Source: Candidatus Merdinaster equi
GTDB lineage: Bacteria > Bacillota > Clostridia > Lachnospirales > Lachnospiraceae
Length of the DNA: 64,000 bases
Assembly: GCA_018064935.1 (NCBI GenBank)
Contig: JAGHUF010000047.1
Coordinates: forward strand, 1-64,000
Direction of reading: 5' to 3'
Part shown: in pieces, positions 44,360 to 52,900 of the stretch
How the letters are laid out: each line of letters opens with the position of its first letter
How positions within the stretch are numbered: position 1 is the stretch's first letter
The notes under the pieces: model-generated
What the model was told of the DNA's origin: nothing
The model's database searches: none
The model's input: the letters and a program-made list of their open reading frames with translations, nothing else
Translations under genes and position numbers: made by a program

Positions 44360-46534
44360 ATGAAAAAAACATTTAGTTTCTATTTTGCATTATGGTTTAC
44401 AAAAGCGATGCGACAGTTCATGCGTTTACTGGGCAAGAATGCTGCGCATCTTCCGGGAAAATTTGCTATCAAAATTTGCCCCAAATTCCTTGCCATGATG
44501 GATAAACCTAAACATACTATCGGTGTCACAGGAACAAACGGTAAAACGACAGTATCCAATCTTCTTGTCGATATGCTAATGGCACAGGGATATGCCGTAA
44601 CAAATAACAGACTCGGTTCGAACATGAAAGAAGGAGTGGCAAGCGCGCTGATTGCGAACTCTACTCTGGGTGGCAAATCGAAAAATGATTATGCAGTCCT
44701 GGAAATCGACGAGCGAAGTTCAATGCATATCTACCCATACATCAAGCCGGAATATGTAATCTGTACAAATCTTTTCCGTGATTCGATTCTTAGAAATGGA
44801 AGTCCAGAGTATATTCAGAGTATTGTGACTGCCCATATGCAAAAAGAAACTACGCTGATTCTCAATGCGGATGATTTGATTAGCGGTTCAATTGCACCAG
44901 AAAACAAAAGAGTATATTACAGCATAAGACGCATGCCAACTGACACACCCGAGTGTACGAATATTGTCAACGATTGTCAGATTTGTCCTAAGTGTGCGGC
45001 AACTCTCAAGTATGAATATGTTCGTTATCATCAGATTGGAAAAGCGGTATGCCCGTCATGTGGATTTGCATCTCCAAAACCTGATTATGATGCGCAGGTC
45101 AACAATGATGATGGCACAGTTACAATCTACGAAAGAGGTGTTGCAGAGAATTATAAACTGCTTAATAATTCAACCTTCAATATCTATAACCAGCTGTGTA
45201 TAACGGCATTGCTCAGAGAACTTGGAATATCTGCTGATCAGGTGCGCGACGGTCTGTCCAAAATTGCATTGCCAGATTATCGCTATACTCAGTTTACACA
45301 AAATGGTATGCACGTCGTTGATATGATGGCAAAAGAGCATAATCCGATAGCATGCTCGGTTGTCTTTGACTATGTGTCTAAGGAACCAGGAATGAAAGAA
45401 GTTCTGTTCCTACTAGATGACGAGACTCCCAAGGAGAGCATGTGCTGGATATATGACTGCGATTATGAGAGACTGAATTCTCCTCTGATTAAACATATTA
45501 TTATTCCAGGCAGCAGAGCATTAGACCAGAAGTTGAGACTTCTGATGGCTGGCGTTCCGGAAGAAAAGATAATCATTGGAATGGAAGATCTTGAAGCACC
45601 ATCATATCTTGAATTCGATGGGACGGATACGGTTTTTGTTCTGCACCAGCACTGGAAACCTGAGATGGATAAGAAGGTTGTGGCTAGAATACGTGAACTC
45701 TTAAGTGAGCGCGGTGAGGACATAGGAAGTTCATCGAATGTTATGAACAGTGATGACAAGGCCAAGACGAAGGAAGTCGACGGGAGACAAGAGAATGTCC
45801 CAAGTGAGCAGGGAAGAGGTAAAATTGTTGAGAGCTTGTTCCCAGAGATTGCTAATCTCTACGGAGATACTGGTAATGTCCGTTACCTTTGGAAGTGTAT
45901 GCCGGCAGCAGAATTTGTCAATGATTCATTGAATGACGTGCCTTCTTTTGTGGCTACAAGGCCGGATATTATCTACATGGGACCAATGTCAGAGCACGCA
46001 CAGGAACTTGTCATTGACAGGCTTAAGAAGTATAAGGACAGGCTTAAGCAGCTGATAGATGATAATGTTGTTTTCCTGATGACAGGTAATGCTGCTGAGG
46101 TGTTCTGGAAAGCCATTGAGAATGAAGATGGTACTATAATTGAAGGACTTGGATTGTTTGATTATGTTGCGAAAAGAAAAATGTTTGCAAGATACAACAG
46201 ACATGTTATGGGTGTGCTAGAAGGTTCGATTGAAATTGTAGGCTATAAGAACCAGTTTACACACAGCTATGGGGACAATTCATCTGAATTCTTCTTTGAC
46301 GTAACAAAGGGAGACGGACTTAACAGAGAGAATGCCAAAGAGGGTGTCAGAAAGAATAATTTTGTAGGAACTTACCTGCTAGGTCCTATTCTTATACAGA
46401 ATCCTCATCTTACAGAATATGTGCTTAAGCTCATTGGAGTTGATAATCCTAAGCTTGCCTTTGAGAAAACAATCGTTGCAGCATATGATAGAAGACTTGC
46501 TGAATATAAAGAGATTGAGTTTATTATTCAGTAG
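44360..46534 (+). CDS. MurT ligase fused to a catalytically altered GatD domain
   Basis: 724 residues. Residues 1-440 are MurT: Mur-ligase P-loop GVTGTNGKTT (about 54-63), NADD, a four-Cys ribbon (CPKC and CPSC) typical of MurT, and the DUF1727 C domain. A hydrophilic linker (about 450-490) leads to a GatD-like glutamine amidotransferase (about 490-724): LFPEIANLYGDTGN, EGLGLFDYV, GTYLLGPILIQNP. In active GatD the elbow reads CGGYQ and the catalytic His stands in GTYLHGPxLPKN. Here the elbow reads TGNAAE and His is Leu, so the glutaminase looks dead. MurT/GatD normally amidates the D-Glu of lipid II. Confidence 0.9.
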   Translation: MKKTFSFYFALWFTKAMRQFMRLLGKNAAHLPGKFAIKICPKFLAMMDKPKHTIGVTGTNGKTTVSNLLVDMLMAQGYAVTNNRLGSNMKEGVASALIANSTLGGKSKNDYAVLEIDERSSMHIYPYIKPEYVICTNLFRDSILRNGSPEYIQSIVTAHMQKETTLILNADDLISGSIAPENKRVYYSIRRMPTDTPECTNIVNDCQICPKCAATLKYEYVRYHQIGKAVCPSCGFASPKPDYDAQVNNDDGTVTIYERGVAENYKLLNNSTFNIYNQLCITALLRELGISADQVRDGLSKIALPDYRYTQFTQNGMHVVDMMAKEHNPIACSVVFDYVSKEPGMKEVLFLLDDETPKESMCWIYDCDYERLNSPLIKHIIIPGSRALDQKLRLLMAGVPEEKIIIGMEDLEAPSYLEFDGTDTVFVLHQHWKPEMDKKVVARIRELLSERGEDIGSSSNVMNSDDKAKTKEVDGRQENVPSEQGRGKIVESLFPEIANLYGDTGNVRYLWKCMPAAEFVNDSLNDVPSFVATRPDIIYMGPMSEHAQELVIDRLKKYKDRLKQLIDDNVVFLMTGNAAEVFWKAIENEDGTIIEGLGLFDYVAKRKMFARYNRHVMGVLEGSIEIVGYKNQFTHSYGDNSSEFFFDVTKGDGLNRENAKEGVRKNNFVGTYLLGPILIQNPHLTEYVLKLIGVDNPKLAFEKTIVAAYDRRLAEYKEIEFIIQ

Positions 46535-46610
46535 AGTGGCGCGTAGCGTAGCAACTTATTTGCTTACAATCCGCCTGAGCATTGAAGACTGACTTCATCG
46601 GATAGAAACA

Positions 46611-46642
46611 AAAAACCATGGGATATTATCCCATGGTTTTTG
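46611..46642. terminator. Bidirectional terminator between MurT-GatD and DUF4854 genes
   Basis: AAAAACCATGGGAT, a short loop and ATCCCATGGTTTTT form a stem of about 14 bp. A and T runs flank it, so it can serve both convergent genes. Confidence 0.9.
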
Positions 46643-46680
46643 CATTACATAATTTAATTTGATTTGATTCAAAGATACAA

Positions 46681-47166
46681 TTAGTTGTCGAATGAGTAAG
46701 AACCAAGAACAGTTCCATCAAAATCAACATAAGTAAATGTAACAGTGATTGTATCTGTAACACCAGCTTCCTGTGCACATGCAGAAGCAACAGTACCAGC
46801 CATTGACTCAAGTGCAGCTTCATCAGCTGAGAACTGGCTAGGATCTACAATGCCTTCCTGGAAGGTGTATGTGTAGATGATGCTGTTATCAACAAAATCA
46901 AGAGTGATGCTTGAGTACATACTAGCAAGCTGTTCACGGGAAGGATCAATAGCCTTATCCATAGCAGCCTTCTTATCAGGTGTGTTGTAGAAAGAACCAA
47001 GAGTAGTCTTGCCTGATGTTGCGTTATCAGTAGTAGTATTTGTGTTATCAGTGGTAGTGTTTGTTGTGTTATCAGTAGCTGCAGGTGCAGTGGTCTGAGC
47101 GCCACATGCGCAAAGTGTCATTGCTGTCATAGCAACTGCGAGTACAAGTGCTCCAAATTTTTTCAT
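46681..47166 (-). CDS. DUF4854-like lipoprotein with Thr/Asn-rich spacer
   Basis: 161 residues. The signal peptide ends at a lipobox (MTLCACG, Cys about 20). A run of TNTTTDN repeats (about 30-50) acts as a spacer. The folded part has SFYNTPDKKAAMDKAI, YTYTFQEG and a C-terminal TVTFTYVDFDGTVLGSYSF strand pair. The gene at 51097 has the same plan (lipobox, DxxVAATMKSQVD, FVYEYTFTEEG, LVFKYYDSNNSLLDEF), so the two are paralogues of a small exported family. Function unknown. A consensus promoter lies 110 bases upstream. Confidence 0.8.
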   Translation of the reverse strand: MKKFGALVLAVAMTAMTLCACGAQTTAPAATDNTTNTTTDNTNTTTDNATSGKTTLGSFYNTPDKKAAMDKAIDPSREQLASMYSSITLDFVDNSIIYTYTFQEGIVDPSQFSADEAALESMAGTVASACAQEAGVTDTITVTFTYVDFDGTVLGSYSFDN

Positions 47167-47276
47167 TTTTTCTTCCTCTTTTTCTTGTTTTTCGACTTAG
47201 TATTTAGTTCCGTCACATTTTTTGGCACATATTCCATTTTAACTGCAAAACCCATATGTGAAAAAGTGACAAAACC

Positions 47277-47305
47277 AACATACAGTATTTGTGCAAATAT
47301 GTCAA
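47277..47305 (-). promoter_or_regulatory. Sigma-A promoter of the DUF4854 gene
   Basis: On the minus strand TTGACA (complement of 47300-47305), a 17-base spacer and TATGTT (complement of 47277-47282) form a good promoter reading towards the gene starting at 47166. Confidence 0.8.
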
Positions 47306-47328
47306 TGCAAAAACATGTTCATCGAGTA

Positions 47329-49062
47329 CTATTTTCCATGCGCCCATTCTACAATATCTGTAATATCCTTAATTGCAAGAACGATTTTGGATTGATTATT
47401 TTGCTCATAGCAGAAGTTAAAGCGATAGCAGGCCATACTTCCATCATCCCTAAGCACGTGGTTGAAATAGGATAACAGTTCTTTTTCCTTAAGTGCTTCA
47501 ACAATTTTGTCTAATTGCAAATTGCGAATAAAGTCTTCTCTTTCCTCAGGAACAATAACATTTTCAGCGATAAGTTCAGTTCCAGCCTTATAGCTTATGT
47601 CCTCAACCTCCTTGAAAACACGAAGCTCCTGTGAAAAAACATCCTTCATATGGACATTCTCAGTCTCCAAATCAATTATGCCGATCATACTGTATTCTTC
47701 ACGAAGACCTGCAATCATACGGAACTCATCCGACATCTCCTGACGCTGCTCCATTCGTTTAGCCATAGAGGCATCCAAATCCTGAGAATAATAGATGACT
47801 TTAGATACTTCACCTGCAGAGACTTCCATTCTCCAGAAAACAGCTTCACGCCATTCACCATTTATAAGCTGATATGCACAGGATATGTGGTCTTCTTCTA
47901 ATAACCTCTTCTTCAGGTTTTCTACCTGACCTACCTCTTCTCTAAGTTTCTGATATTCGCTAGCGACATATGTTCTTGAAAAATACATGTTTCTCAAAGA
48001 ATATACGCCTCTTTCTGTCTCATTTTCGGCGATGCTGGTCTCGCTCTTTTTCATGATGCGATATTCATCTAATTCAAGATCAATCAGTAACAGTGCCTCG
48101 TAGGAGTCAGTCAAGACTTTTACCAGCTCATCCATTTCTTTTTTGAAGTTTTCTTCAGCGATAGCTCGTTTAAATTGAGGAAAATTCTCGTAAAACTCCT
48201 GCTTGTCCGCATACATCATTTGTTCAGCTATCGTTGTAACAGTCTCAAGCTCATTGGTAATGCCGTAGGCGTATCCAATCGAGGCAGTGGGAACATTGTC
48301 TGACTTGATTAATTCTTCAAAAGCCTTCGCCCTCTGGTAAAAAGAGTCCTCATCCTCACCGGAATAAATCACAATAAATTCATCACCGCTTACACGATAA
48401 CAATTCCAGTCCCAAAAGAATTTTTTCAATTTATCTGCGAAAGTGCGAATGTAGTGGTTTCCCGCCTCGTGCCCTTCCGTATCATTTACATATTTTAATC
48501 TGTTCAGATCTCCGAACATTACTCCAACAGTTTTCTCACACAGACTCGCTGCAAACGAATTACAGAATGAACGATAGGAATAGAAATTCGCAAGACCAGT
48601 CATGGTATCGTAATTACAATAGAATTCGAGCTCTTTATTGTGTTCAAGCTCTTTTACATATGCATCATGCACATCCTGAATATACAAAATAACGATTTGG
48701 TTATCTTTTTGATATTCAGAAGACTTCATGATTTCCATTACCACCCATTTGAATTCTCCATTCGTATTTCGGCGATAGCGGAATCTCATTCTTTCATCAC
48801 TTTGTTCAAAATGTGACTTGATGTTATTTATATCAGTAAATTTTAGGTACATATCGCAGTCCCTGGAATCTACCTGACCCGTCAGTGCAAACTGCTTTAG
48901 CCATTCAGATATTTTTTCAGAATACCCTTTCTGCGTACTTCTCTCCTCTGCATACATTTTCAATTCTGTATGCGAATCCTCTGTCAGATTAATTCGCAGT
49001 ATCTTGTGATAGTTATTTGCTAACAACTGTAATGAATCTTCAAGCGTAAAATTCGTGTTCAC
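47329..49062 (-). CDS. PAS-GGDEF diguanylate cyclase
   Basis: 577 residues from GTG 49062, with GGAAGGTGG seven bases before it. A PAS-like N domain (about 20-140) leads to a GGDEF domain (about 155-285) with DTMTGLANFYSYR, FGDLNRLKYVNDTEGHEAGN and the active-site loop RVSGDEFIVIY; SGDEF variants are usually active. There is no RxxD inhibitory site just before it. A C-terminal region (about 300-577) contains another PAS-like part. No membrane helix, so it is cytosolic. It should make c-di-GMP. The PilZ receptor gene lies divergently 177 bases away. Confidence 0.87.
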   Translation of the reverse strand: MNTNFTLEDSLQLLANNYHKILRINLTEDSHTELKMYAEERSTQKGYSEKISEWLKQFALTGQVDSRDCDMYLKFTDINNIKSHFEQSDERMRFRYRRNTNGEFKWVVMEIMKSSEYQKDNQIVILYIQDVHDAYVKELEHNKELEFYCNYDTMTGLANFYSYRSFCNSFAASLCEKTVGVMFGDLNRLKYVNDTEGHEAGNHYIRTFADKLKKFFWDWNCYRVSGDEFIVIYSGEDEDSFYQRAKAFEELIKSDNVPTASIGYAYGITNELETVTTIAEQMMYADKQEFYENFPQFKRAIAEENFKKEMDELVKVLTDSYEALLLIDLELDEYRIMKKSETSIAENETERGVYSLRNMYFSRTYVASEYQKLREEVGQVENLKKRLLEEDHISCAYQLINGEWREAVFWRMEVSAGEVSKVIYYSQDLDASMAKRMEQRQEMSDEFRMIAGLREEYSMIGIIDLETENVHMKDVFSQELRVFKEVEDISYKAGTELIAENVIVPEEREDFIRNLQLDKIVEALKEKELLSYFNHVLRDDGSMACYRFNFCYEQNNQSKIVLAIKDITDIVEWAHGK

Positions 49063-49160
49063 AGCTATACCACCTTCCAGTTTATTGTAGTATCATTAAT
49101 TGTTTTCTTTCCGCGTATTATTATAGTCTTTTTGTCGAATTTTTCAAAAAATATATAATT

Positions 49161-49185
49161 ACTTTCTCCGCGAAAGTGATATAAT
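49161..49185 (+). promoter_or_regulatory. Extended -10 promoter with inverted repeat, upstream of PilZ gene
   Basis: TATAAT at 49180-49185 is preceded by TGA, an extended -10. Directly upstream is an inverted repeat ACTTTC-TCCGC-GAAAGT (49161-49177), in the place of the -35 and spacer. No good -35 is seen, so an activator or repressor may bind the repeat. Confidence 0.6.
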
Positions 49186-49238
49186 TATCCGTTGGAAAAT
49201 CAGTTTTTTCATACTACTACATAGATCACGAGGCTCTT

Positions 49239-49907
49239 ATGAAATTAGTTGAATTACTAAATAATCAGAGATTAACTATTCAGTTATTGTGGGGGGAGCA
49301 GAAAATAGAATTCTTCTCGAATGTAATTGGAAGAGAAGAATCAACAGTGTTCGTTACTCCTTATGTTCATAACGGAAGCGAGTTGCAATTGAATGTCGTG
49401 CAGGAAAATGATGTTATATGTAACGTGTTTACAAATAATCCGTCTACCAAGCAGCGTATCGCCTGGAAGAATGTTGAACTTACGACGGTGACTCGTGATG
49501 ATAAGATGATGTATTGCCTTAAGACGAATGGGTACAACCATATTGCAACACATGATGACAGACGTAAGCATGACAGACTGATTGTTCAAATTAATGCGCA
49601 GGTTTTTGATGCACAGTCCGCAGAGGGTATTGATATTATTATTCACGATATCAGTGACATTGGAATATCCTTCTATGCCCCCAAAACCTATAGTCCGAAA
49701 GAGAACCAGCTCACTATCGCATTTTCGGATATCATCGGAACTAAGACGTTTGATATAAGAGTCGACTGTGTTATTGCCAGAACAGCAAACAAAGCGGGCA
49801 ATCAGCTCGTTGGTTGCAGGATTGCCAAAGAGAATAAGAATTATCAATTGTACGGATTCATGAAACATTTGGGAGATAAGAATAAGGCGAGCCAGCGCGT
49901 TGTGTGA
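49239..49907 (+). CDS. PilZ-domain c-di-GMP receptor (YcgR-like)
   Basis: 222 residues. The N-terminal half (about 1-100) is beta-rich like the YcgR N domain. The C-terminal PilZ domain carries both ligand motifs: RKHDR (RxxxR, about residues 109-113) and DISDIG (D/NxSxxG, about 145-150), so it should bind c-di-GMP. YcgR-like proteins brake flagellar motors in other bacteria; no flagellar gene is in this window. It is divergent from the PAS-GGDEF gene and likely senses its product. Confidence 0.9.
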   Translation: MKLVELLNNQRLTIQLLWGEQKIEFFSNVIGREESTVFVTPYVHNGSELQLNVVQENDVICNVFTNNPSTKQRIAWKNVELTTVTRDDKMMYCLKTNGYNHIATHDDRRKHDRLIVQINAQVFDAQSAEGIDIIIHDISDIGISFYAPKTYSPKENQLTIAFSDIIGTKTFDIRVDCVIARTANKAGNQLVGCRIAKENKNYQLYGFMKHLGDKNKASQRVV

Positions 49908-50024
49908 AGTAAGTAAAGCAGGAATAAATAAGTAGTTCAATTCTTTTGACCGCTGTATATACAAAAATACACTTGCCATAAAATGGTGTTACTACTATAA
50001 TTACTTCGTAACAAAAACAGAATA

Positions 50025-50151
50025 TTCTTCGGGGGCGGGTGAAATTCCCTACCGGCAGTAAAGTCTGCGAACCTCTGGTTTATTAATATTTTCCATTGGC
50101 CGATTCGGTGCAATTCCGAAACCGACAGTAAAGTCTGGATGAGAGAAGAGA
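50025..50151 (+). ncRNA. FMN riboswitch (RFN element)
   Basis: The conserved RFN core is present: TTCTTCGGGGGCGGGTGAAATTCCCTACCGGC-type start (opening at 50025), GTAAAGTCTGCGA, then CGATTCGGTGCAATTCCGAAACCGACAGTA and AGTCTGGATGAGAGAAGA; the P1 helix pairs TCTTC (50026-50030) with GAAGA (50145-50149). FMN binding should favour the terminator downstream and reduce ribU expression. Confidence 0.96.
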
Positions 50152-50206
50152 TGCAAGGAACAATCTTATGTGCTGTACCAGCACCAAGTTTGTGTGTGTT
50201 TATTGC

Positions 50207-50232
50207 CCCGCCATATTATGGCGGGTTTTTTT
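50207..50232 (+). terminator. Expression-platform terminator of the FMN riboswitch
   Basis: CCCGCCAT pairs with ATGGCGGG (50207-50225) around a 3-base loop, followed by T7. It lies 56 bases after the aptamer and about 110 before ribU, the normal position for transcriptional control. Confidence 0.93.
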
Positions 50233-50233
50233 A

Positions 50234-50247
50234 TTCACACGAGCCCG
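50234..50247 (+). repeat. 14-base motif TTCACACGAGCCCG, copy 2
   Basis: Identical to 11425-11438 and in the same position, one or two bases after the T tract of an intrinsic terminator. It lies in the ribU leader. Confidence 0.6.
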
Positions 50248-50341
50248 AGGTAAGAATTATTGCCATGCAACACGGACTCGCGATACATCCTTAGCACTTC
50301 AAGAAGAATTTTCTACAGGAAAAGCAAAAGGAGAAAAAACA

Positions 50342-50971
50342 ATGAACAAAAAACAAACCTTCAAAGTACGTTATCTTGCACTAACTGGCATGCTTGCAGC
50401 TCTTGCTTTCGTGCTACAGTATCTGGAATTTCCAGTTCCTTTCCTAATTCCAAGCTTCATCAAATTTGATTTTTCGGATCTTCCAGCACTCATTGGCGCA
50501 TTTGCATATGGCCCCATCGCAGGTGTTGTCATTGAGTTAGTTAAGAATGCTCTTCACTGTCTTGTATCACAGAGTGCAACTGTCGGAGAGCTGTCAAACT
50601 TCATTTTAGGTGCAGTATTCACATTCACTGCGGGATCTATTTACAAATATAAGAAGACCAAAAAAGGTGCGCTTATAGGAGCTCTTTCCGGATCAGTTCT
50701 CATGGGACTTATCAGCATTCCTTCAAATCTTTTTGTTGTATATCCTTTCTATTACAACTTCATGCCTGAAGAGGTTGTTCTTGGAATGTATCAGGCCCTC
50801 TTACCATCAGTAGATAGTATTTTAGCATGTCTTCTGATCTTCAACCTTCCATTCACAATTATCAAGGGACTGATTTCTCTTGTAATTACACTATTAATAT
50901 ATAAGCCCCTGTCACCTATCCTTCATGGCAGTAGCCAATCGGTAGGTAAAAAGGAAAAGGATAAAGAATAA
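50342..50971 (+). CDS. ribU: Riboflavin ECF transporter S component
   Basis: 209 residues from ATG 50342 with AAAGGAG upstream. The track's longer start (50168) would cross the riboswitch terminator and is rejected. RibU is the riboflavin-binding membrane subunit that works with the shared EcfA/EcfT energising module, encoded elsewhere. Five to six helices are visible; the motifs RYLALTGMLAALAFVLQYLE, IKFDFSDLPALIGAFAYGP and VELVKNALH-like IELVKNALHCL match the RibU/S-component family. Expression is controlled by the FMN riboswitch. Confidence 0.94.
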   Translation: MNKKQTFKVRYLALTGMLAALAFVLQYLEFPVPFLIPSFIKFDFSDLPALIGAFAYGPIAGVVIELVKNALHCLVSQSATVGELSNFILGAVFTFTAGSIYKYKKTKKGALIGALSGSVLMGLISIPSNLFVVYPFYYNFMPEEVVLGMYQALLPSVDSILACLLIFNLPFTIIKGLISLVITLLIYKPLSPILHGSSQSVGKKEKDKE

Positions 50972-50990
50972 TTTTCTTGTAAATTTTCTA

Positions 50991-51019
50991 TTGGCAGAAT
51001 ACACATACTGTGGTAAATT
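50991..51019 (+). promoter_or_regulatory. Sigma-A promoter of the second DUF4854 gene
   Basis: TTGGCA (50991-50996), 17 bases and TAAATT (51014-51019), about 78 bases before the start codon. Confidence 0.72.
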
Positions 51020-51096
51020 AGACGAGATGTGTGCTAGCGTAATTAGAGCGCAAGTACATATAAACCAATAAACATAATTTACAGAGGAGAATTATT

Positions 51097-51504
51097 ATGA
51101 AAGCAATGAAGAAAATCAGCGTTCTTGCACTTGCAGTTATGATGGTAATTGTAGGTCTGTGTGCATGTGGCGCAAAAAAGACAGTTGAGAGCTACTACAG
51201 CGATGCTAGCGTTGCTGCTACAATGAAGTCACAGGTTGACGGCCTTAGAGAGGCAATGAGCGATTACTACAGCAGCATTGAGTATTCAGTAAGCGGCAAC
51301 ACATTCGTTTATGAGTACACATTCACAGAGGAAGGTGAATCATATTACGATGCAGATACAACCAAGTCTGGACTTGATGCACAGAAGGATACATACCTTA
51401 ACTCTATGAAGAGTGAGACTGGTGTAGAAGATACAATCACTCTTGTATTCAAGTATTATGATTCAAACAACTCACTTCTTGACGAGTTCACTTATAACAA
51501 CTAA
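51097..51504 (+). CDS. DUF4854 lipoprotein
   Basis: 135 residues. The signal peptide ends in a lipobox (VGLCACG, Cys about 24). The exported domain has YSDASVAATMKSQVDGLREA, FVYEYTFTEE and LVFKYYDSNNSLLDEF. It is a paralogue of the minus-strand protein at 46681 but without the Thr/Asn-rich spacer. GAGGAG precedes the ATG. It is a single-gene unit with its own promoter and a shared terminator. Confidence 0.85.
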   Translation: MKAMKKISVLALAVMMVIVGLCACGAKKTVESYYSDASVAATMKSQVDGLREAMSDYYSSIEYSVSGNTFVYEYTFTEEGESYYDADTTKSGLDAQKDTYLNSMKSETGVEDTITLVFKYYDSNNSLLDEFTYNN

Positions 51505-51561
51505 TTTGCCATAATTGGAAGTTGAGAGATTTCCCGTATCGATTTTGATCTGGGATGTCAG

Positions 51562-51614
51562 AACATAAAAAAACCGAGTTAGTGCCATTGGCACCAGCTC
51601 GGTTTTTTTATGTT
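51562..51614. terminator. Long bidirectional terminator, related to the one at 11449-11491
   Basis: AACATAAAAAAACCGAG (51562-51578) pairs perfectly with CTCGGTTTTTTTATGTT (51598-51614), with an inner GTGCCA/TGGCAC stem. Read on the minus strand it begins AAACCGAGCTGGTGCCAATG, nearly the same as AAACCGAGCTGATGCCAATG on the plus strand at 11458. Confidence 0.92.
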
Positions 51615-51617
51615 ACG

Positions 51618-52841
51618 TTATGCTCCATGTTTAGCCTGCACCGCATCGTTAATTTCATAGCCACAATACTGGCAGGTTGGATGATCAGAAAGTGTTCCTA
51701 TAAGTGCTGCACCACACATCGGACAGGTATCTTTTTTGATTTCTCTTGCTAGACCAATCACAAATTTGTTTTCTATAAACATGAGGCTGCAATGACGAAG
51801 GTAGCCTCTTTTTTGCATTTCACGGAAAATGGAAACCTTCTGTTCATCTGTCATTTGTTTCTTATTAGCAGAATGCGAGGTTATCATCTTGCGAATATTT
51901 TCCACAATCAGGCCTGAAGGAGCCATCATCGGTTTGGGAGCCTTCGCTGCATTATTAGAAAATCGCCTTGCTGCCACGATATAGAGCACGTTTTTGTGAT
52001 GCACATAAACATTGTAAATGAAGGGCATCATGATTAGAAATAATCCCAACAAAAGAGATGGTTTTTCTTTGCCTTCTATAACATCTATCAGAGCTAATCC
52101 CATTAATATCAAAAGAAAAAACACAGCGAAACCGTGCAGAGCCATACGTGAAAACTCGTGCCGCTCACTACTTACATCAGAATACCCTGTGATGTAGAAA
52201 TAGCTTGGAGTAGTCTCGTTTGTCCCTGCCACAGTGCCTTCCTTTTGCTCGGGTTCTTTCTGCACATGCTGGATGGAGTAGACCTTATTATCTGTAATAA
52301 CCTGCGCAAAAATATCCAAACTACCGCAGTAAGGGCAGGTTCCGGCAAAGTAAATCTTCTTATCTATTACAGCGCCGCAATTTTTACATTTACACTTGAC
52401 CTTCTTGCTCTCCAGCTCGATCAATACTTCATTTCCAACCGTCTGGACGGTAAATCCTGTCATGCATTTCCGGCGTAGCTGGAGAAGTTCCCTACCTGCT
52501 TTCCTGGCATCCTCACCCATTACAGCAGCCAGTTCTCCAGATCTTATATTTCCATCCAGATCATTTTCAAAATAAGCATTGATAAACCGCGCCTTTTTAA
52601 TCTGGTTTCGGATTCGTACACTCAGGAAAAGCTTCAAAAAGCCCAGCAAACTAAAAAAGAGGAAAAAGAAAATCACAAAAAGATAGATTAGAAAATCATC
52701 CTTTCGCCGGCTGGTACTTTTTTCTGAAACAATGGAAAATATCATTCCTCCAGACCAAAAGAGGCTGGAAATCCATCCCCACACAAGAAGTGCTTTAGAG
52801 CGAGATTGCATTTTACTTATGTTTGATTCTAATAAATACAT
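51618..52841 (-). CDS. Membrane protein with two zinc ribbons
   Basis: 407 residues from the ATG at 52841; the track's TTG (52850) touches the AGGGG ribosome site and is rejected. Four membrane helices are seen (pairs at about residues 18-35 and 48-72, and 232-285). The first zinc ribbon is at about 148-170 (CKNCG, CPYCG), between the helix pairs; the second is at the C-terminus (CPMCG, CQYCG). A charged helical region lies before the last ribbon (MTDEQKVSIFREMQKRGYLRH). No family is recognised. Its terminator resembles that of the small zinc-ribbon gene at 11522. Confidence 0.75.
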   Translation of the reverse strand: MYLLESNISKMQSRSKALLVWGWISSLFWSGGMIFSIVSEKSTSRRKDDFLIYLFVIFFFLFFSLLGFLKLFLSVRIRNQIKKARFINAYFENDLDGNIRSGELAAVMGEDARKAGRELLQLRRKCMTGFTVQTVGNEVLIELESKKVKCKCKNCGAVIDKKIYFAGTCPYCGSLDIFAQVITDNKVYSIQHVQKEPEQKEGTVAGTNETTPSYFYITGYSDVSSERHEFSRMALHGFAVFFLLILMGLALIDVIEGKEKPSLLLGLFLIMMPFIYNVYVHHKNVLYIVAARRFSNNAAKAPKPMMAPSGLIVENIRKMITSHSANKKQMTDEQKVSIFREMQKRGYLRHCSLMFIENKFVIGLAREIKKDTCPMCGAALIGTLSDHPTCQYCGYEINDAVQAKHGA

Positions 52842-52900
52842 TTGCTTCAACCCCTACGATATTACAATCCCATAAAATTGTTATTCTAGCAATAAAAACC

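Noticed and set aside
50168-50341. 58-residue N-terminal extension of RibU in the ORF track
   Set aside because: It runs through the FMN-riboswitch terminator and leader; ATG 50342 has a strong ribosome site and gives a normal RibU start.
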